Assembly: GCF_041295575.1 (NCBI RefSeq)
Contig: NZ_CP160452.1
Span: 2,170,001 to 2,234,000, forward strand
Reading direction: 5' to 3'
Length of the DNA stretch: 64,000 nt
Source: Sporosarcina pasteurii
Lineage (GTDB): Bacteria; Bacillota; Bacilli; Bacillales_A; Planococcaceae
The notes under the pieces are model-generated. The model did not search any database and had not been told where the DNA came from. It was given only the letters and a program-made list of their open reading frames with translations. Below, one piece after another: positions 9,238-17,344 of this stretch. Numbering within the stretch: position 1 is the first letter of the stretch; the number at the start of each line of letters is the position of its first letter. The position numbers were made by a program, and so were the translations under genes.

Positions 9238-9951
9238 TTATTCCCCTTTCGGCAATTCATTTAAGTACAAATTTTTAACGCTTTCTTTCCAACCTCTAAT
9301 TTTCACACTGTTTACAGGTTCTCCAACTCTTAACACTAAATCATCTAAATAAAAATCATCATGAATTGCAGATGCCTGCAATGTGTTATACACCATTTCA
9401 CTATCCTTAGAAGTGTCTGTAATCACTTTTATAGTAAACGGTGGCGAGGCAACATTTAATCCATTGACAGTCGTAAAGCCATTGATATCTCGAATTGCAC
9501 TTAAGGAGGTATATCGTTTACCATCGATTTCCAATGCCCGCCATTTCACACGGTTTAATTCATTGACAAAGCGCGTCAAAAGATCTGGCGATATACTTGT
9601 AATACCGATACCTAGCGCAATACTTTCTGGAGACGGTTCAACTTCAATGACCAATCCAGGCCCCTCTGTGTCTGTCATACCAGCTTGTGCGTGTAGTTTT
9701 TCTACAGTTTCTTTAAGTGCTTGTCCTGTGTTTTCATCACTTAATGATTCATAGGTCCGAATTGTCTCATCCAAACCCCGTATCTCTTTAAGTAATTCAG
9801 AATGTAGTTTTTTCTCATTTGATAATTCATTTCGAATTGCCCACATATCGCGTGTGTCACGTTTCTCCGGCTTTTGGATTGTATTATACTGAATCGCTAT
9901 CATAAAACCAACAATGAGCAAAACGATCATAAACTTCAGTTGTCTTCGCAT
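9238..9951 (-). CDS. ylxX: DUF881 family protein (YlxX-like)
   Basis: Membrane-anchored protein of the DUF881 family: one N-terminal transmembrane helix (about 5-20), a coiled coil (about 35-85), then the globular DUF881 domain with GPGLVIEVEPS and the repeated alpha/beta texts NELNRVKWRALEIDGKRYTSLSAIRDINGFTTVNGL. It is 237 residues long and a paralogue of the preceding gene. In B. subtilis two such genes (ylxW, ylxX) lie between divIB and sbp. The role is unknown. Confidence 0.9.
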   Translation of the reverse strand: MRRQLKFMIVLLIVGFMIAIQYNTIQKPEKRDTRDMWAIRNELSNEKKLHSELLKEIRGLDETIRTYESLSDENTGQALKETVEKLHAQAGMTDTEGPGLVIEVEPSPESIALGIGITSISPDLLTRFVNELNRVKWRALEIDGKRYTSLSAIRDINGFTTVNGLNVASPPFTIKVITDTSKDSEMVYNTLQASAIHDDFYLDDLVLRVGEPVNSVKIRGWKESVKNLYLNELPKGE

Positions 9952-9970
9952 TTGCTCACCTTCCTTACGT

Positions 9971-10690
9971 TCAGCTTTCTTCTCCTACCGCGGCTAACTG
10001 AAGATTTTTAATTTGCTCTGTCGTTACGACGATATTGTCCAATAAAAGCCGATCAATCACGCCACCTTTTAAATACAGAGCTTCATGCAATACGTCCATT
10101 TTTCCAACTGCCTCAATAACAAACGGAGCCGGAAATGTTTTCCCGTCAATCGTAATGACAGGACCTGTACATTTAATATACGAATTATGCGTTATACGTT
10201 GCCCATTAATTGAAATTCCTTGAGCGCCTGAAATTCTTAATTCGTTAATTACCTTAAAAATATGGCTTTCATGTACAATATAATCATTTGGGTTCTGCTC
10301 AATCGGATCATATTCCGCATCCATAAGTGTAACCCTAAGGCCTTGTCCCATTGCTGGAACTACACCAAGCAGCAGGCGAAGATCTTTCGCTTCTTCTACT
10401 AAGTCAGCATGATCTTCTTCTTGTTCTAAGAAGGAGCGCTCATAGGCTCTAATCTCCTCCTGCTTGACGCCGATATCGTCGGAAAGTTCCCTGTTTCGTT
10501 CTTGTTGTTCTATAAGTTCTTCTCGGTATTTTTCTTCTGCCAAAAACGCAGCGGACGATAACTGATCGTGCTTCGCATCTTTACCAAACGTTCTATAAGA
10601 AAATGCTAGAATAAAACCTAATACGAGGAACACGATTGCAAATAGTATTGGTCTTCCTCTTTTATCAAAAAAACTACTCGCTTTCCTCAT
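9971..10690 (-). CDS. ylxW: DUF881 family protein (YlxW-like)
   Basis: DUF881-family membrane protein (239 residues) with a transmembrane helix at about 13-32, a Glu-rich coiled coil and a globular domain (MGQGLRVTLMDAEYDP; INELRISGAQGISINGQRITHNS). The start is ATG at 10690, giving MRKASSFFDKRGRP, with GAGGT nine bases before it. The frame is open 23 codons further up, but that would read a repetitive Arg/Lys/Gln stretch antiphase to divIB and is unlikely. The chosen start overlaps divIB by 17 bases. Confidence 0.9.
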   Translation of the reverse strand: MRKASSFFDKRGRPILFAIVFLVLGFILAFSYRTFGKDAKHDQLSSAAFLAEEKYREELIEQQERNRELSDDIGVKQEEIRAYERSFLEQEEDHADLVEEAKDLRLLLGVVPAMGQGLRVTLMDAEYDPIEQNPNDYIVHESHIFKVINELRISGAQGISINGQRITHNSYIKCTGPVITIDGKTFPAPFVIEAVGKMDVLHEALYLKGGVIDRLLLDNIVVTTEQIKNLQLAAVGEES

Positions 10691-11516
10691 CGTATTCGAC
10701 CTCTTCCTGTTCCTGTTCCTGTTCCTCTTCCTCTGCCTCTTCCTCTGCCTCTTCCTCATTACCAGTTACACCATAAATCTTACTATAAGGCGTAAAGAAA
10801 GTACCAACTTCCATGTCAATGACCCCTTTTTCTTCTCCATCTAACTGAGCAATGATGGCAGAATAATAGGCCATTTTCTCTGCAAATGTAGGGATAATCG
10901 CCTTTATCTCATATCCATCATCCATAAATACCGTAATAAAATCCGGCTCCTCTTTCCTCCCTGTATAAAGGATTTCAGATATTAACTGATAAACTTCATT
11001 TTCCATTTTTATTAACTGTTCGGTCATTCGTTTCTTAACATCTATATCAGTAAAGCCGTTTAAAATTGGTGCATCCTCTTCTGGTGCGAGCTTTTCAGGC
11101 GTGAAAACGTCACCATTTTCTAATAACAGCCCAAATTGACCATCGTTTTCTATATAGGCGATAGGTTTCCATTCAGTTACTGTGATTTGAACCCCTCTCA
11201 ACCACTTCCTGGAGACAACAGCTTTTTGAACACCTTCAATTTTCTCTAGTCGCTGTTCTACCTGTTTCGCTGAAAATCCCCACAGAGAATCATCCACCTG
11301 CAGTTCACTTTTGTCTGTATAAAATGATGGCTCATAGATTTTCGCACCTACAACATGGAACTTATCAATGCGACTAAATGGTGATTGGAAATAAAGAATG
11401 ACGAGAAGAGCGATTAGGAATACCGATACGATGAATATGAACTTCCGATTCGTTCTCCTCCGTCGCCTTTCACGCATCGATGGAATTCTTTCTTCAATAT
11501 CAATAACCTTTTCCAT
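10674..11516 (-). CDS. divIB: Cell-division protein DivIB/FtsQ
   Basis: Bitopic division protein that links early and late divisome parts with FtsL and DivIC. The 280-residue protein has a basic cytoplasmic head (RMRERRRRRTNRKF-type), one membrane helix (about 27-45), the POTRA domain (about 48-117) and the beta domain. It ends in an unusually long, almost pure Glu/Gln tail (about 256-280) encoded by a purine-rich hexamer-like repeat. It should follow murB in the usual order, but here follows spoVE after a 225-base gap. Confidence 0.94.
   Translation of the reverse strand: MEKVIDIEERIPSMRERRRRRTNRKFIFIVSVFLIALLVILYFQSPFSRIDKFHVVGAKIYEPSFYTDKSELQVDDSLWGFSAKQVEQRLEKIEGVQKAVVSRKWLRGVQITVTEWKPIAYIENDGQFGLLLENGDVFTPEKLAPEEDAPILNGFTDIDVKKRMTEQLIKMENEVYQLISEILYTGRKEEPDFITVFMDDGYEIKAIIPTFAEKMAYYSAIIAQLDGEEKGVIDMEVGTFFTPYSKIYGVTGNEEEAEEEAEEEEQEQEQEEVEYDEESE
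10683..10754 (-). repeat. Purine-rich short repeat encoding the DivIB tail
   Basis: The minus strand is a run of GAG, GAA, GCA and CAG codons with hexamer and nonamer repetition (units such as GAGGAA and GAACAG), almost free of pyrimidines. It encodes EEEAEEEAEEEEQEQEQEE in divIB. The ylxW ribosome site and start are embedded in or next to its end. Such tracts are prone to slippage and length variation. Confidence 0.75.
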
Positions 11517-11616
11517 ACCGCCCCTCCTCTCATATATGTTTTAAATTTTGTTTTGTAAAAACTCTTGTCACTTACGGTCATAAGCAAGCTAGCTATGTGG
11601 CAAAGTTCACCACTCG

Positions 11617-11729
11617 GGCCTACAGGATGTAGGTCATGCAATCGTTGCAATCGAACAGCGAAGGGTGAGATTTGCCGTATTTCTGCGCACTTTGCAGAAA
11701 TTAAGGCACATACAGGACGCGGCGTTCCT
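11617..11729. repeat. Cluster of four short hairpins between spoVE and divIB
   Basis: The 225-base non-coding gap is richer in GC than its surroundings in this part. It contains consecutive inverted repeats: a CCTAC/GTAGG stem (11617-11635), GCAA/TTGC (11638-11648), ATTTCTGC/GCAGAAAT with an outer TGCC/GGCA (11673-11708), and AGGACGC/GCGTTCCT with one bulge (11714-11729). No T-run follows any of them, so it is not an ordinary terminator. It sits where murG and murB would normally be. It could be a dispersed intergenic repeat or a structured RNA; I cannot tell which. Confidence 0.55.
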
Positions 11730-11741
11730 AGACAGCCTTCC

Positions 11742-12866
11742 TTACTTCGACTTATGCCCGTCGTGTCTAACCAGGCGCCCTCCGCTTTTATTATTCATAA
11801 AGTGGAGGATGACTCCGGCTGCCATCCATGTTGTTAGTAAAGATGAGCCTCCGTAACTAATAAATGGGAGTGTAACGCCTGTAACGGGAAGTAATCCGGA
11901 GACTACTCCGATATTTAAAAATGTCTGGAAGAAGATCATTGCGCCCATGCCTGAAACAACGAGTAAAGAAAAGCGTGCTTCGGTGCGAATCGCTATCCCA
12001 AATGTTGCGATTAAAAAAACAACAAATAACAGAAGGATAATTGTCGCTCCTATAAACCCTGATTCCTCGGCAATAATGGAAAATATAAAATCATTTTGGG
12101 GTTCAGGTAAATACAAATATTTTTGCCTACTGTTGCCATATCCGTGTCCAAATAGTCCACCAGGTGAAATCGCAAACAGAGATTGTATTGCTTGAAACCC
12201 AGTTCCCAGTGGATCGTTCCACGGATCGATATACGATTTAATCCGGTCTAATCGATAAGGCGCTGTAGCAATTAGCGCAATAAAAGCCCCTACCCCAGCG
12301 ATACCAATCATCGTAAAAAAACGTAAAGAGTAGCCAGCGACGAATAATACGACAAATGCAGAGACGATTAAAATAACTGTGGATCCTAGGTCCGGTTGCA
12401 ACATGATGAGTGCAGCTGGCAATAAAATATACCAAAGATGTTTAAAACTAAACATTTTTTTCCCGCTTGTTTCAACCAAACTACTTGCTAATTTGCCAAT
12501 CAGGGCTACCTTAATGAACTCTGCTGGTTGCAAGCTAACTGGACCTAGAATAATCCAACTTTGTGATCCATTTCGAACCGCACCGATGCCTGGTATTTTC
12601 ACCGCAACAAGGGCAACAATGGCTAAGTAATACAATATCGTCCATACTTTTTGATTGGATGTTAAGGGACTTTTCATAATAAATGCTGCAATTCCAATAG
12701 ATACCAACATGTAAATACCTTGCTTTACAATGAATGGAGACGAATCAGCATAATGAACTGTCCCCCAATAGGATCCTGCCGAATGCACAAATGCCAATCC
12801 AATACACGACAGTGCGAGCGCCGAAGTGACGAACGCAACTTTTAGCTTTCCTTCCAGTGAACGCAT
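11742..12866 (-). CDS. spoVE: SpoVE, SEDS-family lipid II polymerase (cortex)
   Basis: SEDS-family multispanning protein (374 residues, about ten membrane helices) that polymerises spore-cortex peptidoglycan with the class B PBP SpoVD. Family texts include RNGSQSWIILGPVSLQPAEFIK (about 98-119) and a C-terminal GVTLPFISYGGSSLL. The assignment to SpoVE rather than FtsW rests on its place in the dcw cluster; a second SEDS gene beside pycA is the FtsW orthologue. The ATG is directly preceded by GGAAGG with almost no spacer, which suggests weak initiation. It follows murD after 49 bases. Confidence 0.9.
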   Translation of the reverse strand: MRSLEGKLKVAFVTSALALSCIGLAFVHSAGSYWGTVHYADSSPFIVKQGIYMLVSIGIAAFIMKSPLTSNQKVWTILYYLAIVALVAVKIPGIGAVRNGSQSWIILGPVSLQPAEFIKVALIGKLASSLVETSGKKMFSFKHLWYILLPAALIMLQPDLGSTVILIVSAFVVLFVAGYSLRFFTMIGIAGVGAFIALIATAPYRLDRIKSYIDPWNDPLGTGFQAIQSLFAISPGGLFGHGYGNSRQKYLYLPEPQNDFIFSIIAEESGFIGATIILLLFVVFLIATFGIAIRTEARFSLLVVSGMGAMIFFQTFLNIGVVSGLLPVTGVTLPFISYGGSSLLTTWMAAGVILHFMNNKSGGRLVRHDGHKSK

Positions 12867-12915
12867 CCTTCCACAATCGTGTTTTTAATGCTAACTATTT
12901 TTCACTTGATGGCTA

Positions 12916-14265
12916 TTAAAGGGACATGACCGCGTCAATAAATTTATCTCCACGTACCTCAAAGCTTGCATATTCATCCCAACTTGCACTTGCTGGCGAT
13001 AACAAAATAATATCCTTTTCCGAAGATAAGTCGTGAGCCAGCTGAACAGCGTGCTCCATTGTTGTTGCTTCTTCAACACTTTTTATTCCACACGACTGGG
13101 CAAATTCAGCAAATCTTTTTTTCGTTTCACCAAGCGCGACAACAGCTTTCACATTATCCATATAAGGTCTCAGTTCTTCGAATGAATGCCCTCGATCCAA
13201 GCCGCCAGCTATCAAGACGATTGGACTGTCAAAAGCGGCTAACGCACTTTTAGTAGCCAATGTGTTCGTTGCTTTCGAATCGTTATAATATTTTCTACCG
13301 TGTAATTCCTTCACAAACTGCATACGATGCTTTACCCCCGTGAAAGAACTGAGCACATCAATAATTGCGGATTTCTCACAGCCTAGCAAGATTGCCGCAG
13401 CTGCCGCAGATAATATATTTTCCAGATTATGCTTTCCTGGTAGTTTAATAACTGAACGACTAATAAAAGGTTCGCCATTCCAATATATTTCATGTTCATC
13501 TGCTGATATGCCATAGTCTTTCTTTCCCTCAACGGAAAAAGGTATTTTAATTGCATTAGAGCGTGCCGCAATTTCTCGTACAGGAGCTTGGTCGGCATTA
13601 TAAATCAGGAAATCATCATCGATTTGATGCGCTGTAATTTGTGCTTTCGCTTGACTATATGCCTCAAAATTCCCATGATAATCAAGATGTGCGTCATATA
13701 AATTTGTAATCATCGCGATTTTAGGTCGAAATGTTTCAACCCCCATTAATTGAAATGAAGACGCTTCTAGCACAATGACGTTCTCTTCTTTAGCCTCTTG
13801 GGCAACTGAACAAGCAACAGTTCCTATGTTCCCTGCAATGAGTGGTTTCTCATTCCCAATACTCAACATGTGGTACAACAAAGTCGTCGTCGTCGTTTTT
13901 CCATTCGAACCCGTAATCCCGACAATTGGCGCTTCGCTAATTTGATAAGCAACCTCAATTTCGGTCCAAATCGGAATCTTCTTTTCTATCGCCTGTTGAA
14001 TCATGCTATTCGTATAAGGGATTCCAGGATTTTTAACGATGACAGTAAAGTCCTCATCTAACAAATCAGTCGGATGCCCGCCACAAATTACTCGAACACC
14101 TTCTTTTAATAAAGCAGAAGCTTCCGCGTTATTCTCTAAAGGTGAAGCATCGTTTACTGTCACTTCAGCGCCCAGTGAGTGGAGTAGTTTCGCAGCCGCG
14201 TAACCACTCTTCGCTAAACCGAGCACAAGAATTTTTTGCCCTTTAAACTGTTCGGTGTTTTTCAT
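12916..14265 (-). CDS. murD: UDP-N-acetylmuramoyl-L-alanine--D-glutamate ligase MurD
   Basis: Cytoplasmic Mur ligase that adds D-glutamate to UDP-MurNAc-L-Ala. The 449-residue protein shows an N-terminal Rossmann-like domain (GQKILVLGLAKSGYAAAKLL), the ATP loop GITGSNGKTTTTTLL (about 115-129), the central-domain text YNADQAP, HRMQFV and the C-terminal YYNDSKATN motif. It starts directly after the mraY stop (TAAATG) with GGAGG inside the mraY end, so the two are coupled. Confidence 0.98.
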   Translation of the reverse strand: MKNTEQFKGQKILVLGLAKSGYAAAKLLHSLGAEVTVNDASPLENNAEASALLKEGVRVICGGHPTDLLDEDFTVIVKNPGIPYTNSMIQQAIEKKIPIWTEIEVAYQISEAPIVGITGSNGKTTTTTLLYHMLSIGNEKPLIAGNIGTVACSVAQEAKEENVIVLEASSFQLMGVETFRPKIAMITNLYDAHLDYHGNFEAYSQAKAQITAHQIDDDFLIYNADQAPVREIAARSNAIKIPFSVEGKKDYGISADEHEIYWNGEPFISRSVIKLPGKHNLENILSAAAAAILLGCEKSAIIDVLSSFTGVKHRMQFVKELHGRKYYNDSKATNTLATKSALAAFDSPIVLIAGGLDRGHSFEELRPYMDNVKAVVALGETKKRFAEFAQSCGIKSVEEATTMEHAVQLAHDLSSEKDIILLSPASASWDEYASFEVRGDKFIDAVMSL

Positions 14266-15237
14266 TTACATTACCTCCATCAAGACAGGAACAAGAACTG
14301 CTACAAAAGCGACACTCCAGAAAACGATAACCACTTTCCATTCAGACCAACCTGATAACTCAAAATGGTGGTGAATTGGACTCATTTTAAAGACACGTTT
14401 TCCTGTCAATTTAAAACTAATCACTTGAATAATAACGGATAATGTTTCAACGACGTACACGATCCCGATAATTAGAAGTAACAGTTCCTGCTTGATAAGC
14501 ACGGAAATCATTGCAATTGCTCCACCAAGCGCAAGCGATCCCGTGTCCCCCATAAAGACTTTAGCCGGCTTCATATTGAATAATAAGAAGCCAAGCATTG
14601 CGCCTGCGACAGCAAACGAAAATAATGCAACATCATCTTGACCATATTGAAGTGCAAAAACACCTAATCCTCCGAAGGCAACTGTAGATGTCCCTGCAAC
14701 TAGACCATCCAGTCCGTCTGTTATGTTAACAGCATTGGAGAATCCAACAAGCCAAAAGATTAGAAATGCAACATAAAAGATTCCTAAATCAAATTTAATG
14801 TCAAGGAATGGGATAGCGACTGTCGTTTCAAAAGGCCCCATTTTCAGTAAAAAGAAAACTAAAATTGCAACAACAATTTGTCCAATCAATTTCTGTAGAG
14901 ACGTCAATCCTAAGTTTCTTTTTAAAACAACAATGATGAAATCATCAATAAAACCGATAATCCCAAATCCAATTAAAACAAGCAAAAGAACGATTGTTTG
15001 AGTAGTCATTACACCAAATATGTATGAAAGAAATAATGTTGAAAATACAATTGAGGTGAGGAAAATTAGACCACCCATTGTCGGTGTTCCTGCTTTTTTC
15101 TGATGGGCTTTTGGTCCCTCTTCTCGGATGCTTTGCCCAAATTTCATGCGTCTTAAAGCTGGTATAATTCCGAATCCGGAAATCGCTGAAAGTATAAACG
15201 CTACGGCAATCACCGTAAAAGTCATAGCTAATGTCAT
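14266..15237 (-). CDS. mraY: Phospho-MurNAc-pentapeptide transferase MraY
   Basis: Polytopic enzyme that makes lipid I by moving phospho-MurNAc-pentapeptide to undecaprenyl phosphate. The 323-residue protein carries the family signatures [22 protein letters not shown](L)[17 protein letters not shown] and [12 protein letters not shown], ending in [20 protein letters not shown]. The start is the ATG with AAGGAG seven to eight bases before it; the upstream in-frame extension lacks family similarity. murE should precede it and does not; the gap to spoVD holds a terminator-like hairpin. Confidence 0.97.
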   Translation of the reverse strand: MTLAMTFTVIAVAFILSAISGFGIIPALRRMKFGQSIREEGPKAHQKKAGTPTMGGLIFLTSIVFSTLFLSYIFGVMTTQTIVLLLVLIGFGIIGFIDDFIIVVLKRNLGLTSLQKLIGQIVVAILVFFLLKMGPFETTVAIPFLDIKFDLGIFYVAFLIFWLVGFSNAVNITDGLDGLVAGTSTVAFGGLGVFALQYGQDDVALFSFAVAGAMLGFLLFNMKPAKVFMGDTGSLALGGAIAMISVLIKQELLLLIIGIVYVVETLSVIIQVISFKLTGKRVFKMSPIHHHFELSGWSEWKVVIVFWSVAFVAVLVPVLMEVM

Positions 15238-15312
15238 GATTTTTTCTCCTTCTATCTTCTGAAACAGTGACTTCACGCACTCTGTGTCAGTAACATTGAA
15301 ATAAATAGTATA

Positions 15313-15361
15313 TAAAAAGCGGAGCAAAGGCCACCATAAACCTCACGATTTGATGGCCTTT
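15313..15361 (-). terminator. Terminator-like hairpin between spoVD and mraY
   Basis: The minus strand has AAAGGCCATCA pairing with TGGTGGCCTTT (11 pairs, one G-T, 14-base loop), then GCTCCGC and TTTTT. The seven bases between stem and T-run make it imperfect. It lies where murE is in other Bacillales and may split the cluster into a division part and an mraY-murD-spoVE part. Confidence 0.5.
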
Positions 15362-15375
15362 GAATTCCTCTTAAG

Positions 15376-17271
15376 TTATTCAGTATAAACATGAATGACA
15401 TCATCGACACTAATTAATGTATCGACAGCTGGCATTTGGTATTTAACTTTTTCTCCAGAACCATGCCATTTAATCTGGTACGTGTATAATTGAGTACGCA
15501 CTGTTTCCTTCGTCATTCCAGTTAAATCTGGAACACGATGGGTAATTTCGTCACCCCATCGGTAGTCTTTTTCAAGTTGATTTTCTCTTTTCGTGATTCC
15601 GGCAATTGGTGCAATTTCTTCAATAATCCTACCAACAATTGGCGCTGCAATCACCCCGCCAAATTGTACAGAGTTTTTGGGATTATCAACCGCAACATAG
15701 ACAAGAAGTTCTGGGTCATCCGCCGGCGCAAAACCAATGAAAGAAACGATGTATTCTCCATCTTTATAAGTTCCATCCACGACTTTTTGTGCCGTTCCGG
15801 TTTTACCGCCTACCCGCAATCCATCTGTAAATGCACTTCGCCCTGAACCGTTTGCTACAACAGATTCCAATGCTTCCCTTACTTGGACAGATGTTTCTTC
15901 GCTAATTACTTTCTTTTTCAATTCGGGTTCGAACGTTCGTAAAGTTTTTCCATTAGCGTCTACGATTTCCTTTACAATATACGGTTTATATAAATTCCCA
16001 CCATTTATCGCAGCGGCTACAGCTTGCACTTGTTGAATTGGCGTTACCGAAATTCCTTGACCAAAAGAAGTGGTCGCCTGTTCAACAGGTCCAAATGCTT
16101 CTTTTGAAAAAAGGATTCCTTTTGACTCTCCTGCGATTCCTGAGTCCGTTGTACGGCCAAAACCAAAATCCTCTATATATTGGTTTAGCTTTTCTCCGCC
16201 TAATCGTTGACCAATTGTGACGAAACCAGGGTTACAGGAATTTTCAACAACCTCTAAAAATGTTTGTTGTCCGTGCCCTTCTCTTTTCCAACAGCGAAGT
16301 CTTGCATTTGCAACACGCACAAAACCTGGGTCATGGAAATTTTCTTTATGAAGATTTATCACTTGTTCTTCAATCCCAGCAGCGAGTGTAATAATTTTAA
16401 ATGTGGACCCTGGTTCAAATGTCATCCAAACCGGTAAGTTTCGATTATAAATACTCGGGTCAACTTGTTGATAATCTGCTGGATGAAAAGTAGGAGCTGA
16501 AGCCAACGAGAGCAACTCCCCTGTTTTAGGATTCATCACGATGGCAAGTGCTTGTGTTGCTTCAAACTTTTCCATTGCTTGTAATAATTCTCGCTCTACA
16601 ATTTGTTGCATTTCTAGATCAATTGTTAAACCAACTGAAGCGCCTTCAGCCCCCGTTTTAAAACCGTCATCTACATGTGGCAAAGGAATTCCTTTAGCAT
16701 CTGTATACAGTCGAATTCGATCCCCTGTGCCTTGCAAAAAATCATCGTACGCATACTCGATACCAGCTAAACCTTGACCATCATAACCTGTAAAACCGAG
16801 TAATCTTGACAAGGCTTCCTTTTTAGGATAATACCTAACAAAATCTACACCTGTATAAAGCCCCGGGATTTGTAATTTAGCAATCTCATCGGCTTGTTTT
16901 TTCGTAATATTTTTTCCTTCTGGCGCGATTTTAACCATATATGTTTTTTGTGATAACTTTTTTTCTAGTTCCTTCGCATCTGCCCGTAATATTTCCGCTA
17001 AGGTTGATGCGACATGTTGAGCATCCGGATTCTGTGCTGGCATGTAGTACAAGGTTGGAGCAAGTTGATTCCCTACAATCAGTTCACCATTGCGATCTAA
17101 AATACTTCCACGCATTCCACCGAACGGTATTTCGATATCCCAGTTTTCTTCAGCACGTCCTTTTAAAAATTCATGTTTAATAATTTGAACATGAAATAAC
17201 TTAATTAATACTGCACAACTAAGTATAAGGAATATAACAAATACCGCTCGTAACCTCTTTTTCGTTTGCAA
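15376..17271 (-). CDS. spoVD: Stage V sporulation protein D (cortex class B PBP)
   Basis: Mother-cell class B penicillin-binding protein, a transpeptidase for cortex peptidoglycan that works with SpoVE. The protein has one membrane anchor (about 8-28), an N-terminal pedestal (about 55-210), a transpeptidase domain with PGSTFK, the SCN motif in VENSCNPGFV and KTGTAQ, and a single C-terminal PASTA domain, as SpoVD has. The TTG at 17271 has no ribosome site. An in-frame CTG six codons upstream (17289) has GAGGTG six bases before it and may be the true start. A sigma-E promoter candidate lies just upstream. Confidence 0.93.
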   Translation of the reverse strand: MQTKKRLRAVFVIFLILSCAVLIKLFHVQIIKHEFLKGRAEENWDIEIPFGGMRGSILDRNGELIVGNQLAPTLYYMPAQNPDAQHVASTLAEILRADAKELEKKLSQKTYMVKIAPEGKNITKKQADEIAKLQIPGLYTGVDFVRYYPKKEALSRLLGFTGYDGQGLAGIEYAYDDFLQGTGDRIRLYTDAKGIPLPHVDDGFKTGAEGASVGLTIDLEMQQIVERELLQAMEKFEATQALAIVMNPKTGELLSLASAPTFHPADYQQVDPSIYNRNLPVWMTFEPGSTFKIITLAAGIEEQVINLHKENFHDPGFVRVANARLRCWKREGHGQQTFLEVVENSCNPGFVTIGQRLGGEKLNQYIEDFGFGRTTDSGIAGESKGILFSKEAFGPVEQATTSFGQGISVTPIQQVQAVAAAINGGNLYKPYIVKEIVDANGKTLRTFEPELKKKVISEETSVQVREALESVVANGSGRSAFTDGLRVGGKTGTAQKVVDGTYKDGEYIVSFIGFAPADDPELLVYVAVDNPKNSVQFGGVIAAPIVGRIIEEIAPIAGITKRENQLEKDYRWGDEITHRVPDLTGMTKETVRTQLYTYQIKWHGSGEKVKYQMPAVDTLISVDDVIHVYTE

Positions 17272-17314
17272 TTCTATAAATTTCTGCAGCGCCTACACCT
17301 CACGTTTTTCTACT

Positions 17315-17341
17315 AACGTATGAGATAGGTAGAATTGCTAT
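17315..17341 (-). promoter_or_regulatory. Sigma-E-type promoter of spoVD
   Basis: The minus strand reads ATA (17339-17341), exactly 16 bases, then CATACGTT (17315-17322), matching the sigma-E pattern ATA-N16-18-CATANNNT. The -35 overlaps the sequence just after the pbpB stop codon. spoVD is sigma-E dependent in B. subtilis, so position and sequence agree. Confidence 0.65.
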
Positions 17342-17344
17342 TCA

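Noticed and set aside
10691..10759. Upstream extension of ylxW (MRKRQRKRQRKRN and on)
   Set aside because: It is the antiphase reading of the divIB acidic repeat. A better ATG with a ribosome site follows at 10690.
11565..11856. Short open frames over the spoVE-divIB gap
   Set aside because: They run across hairpins into antisense spoVE and lack ribosome sites; I take the gap as non-coding.
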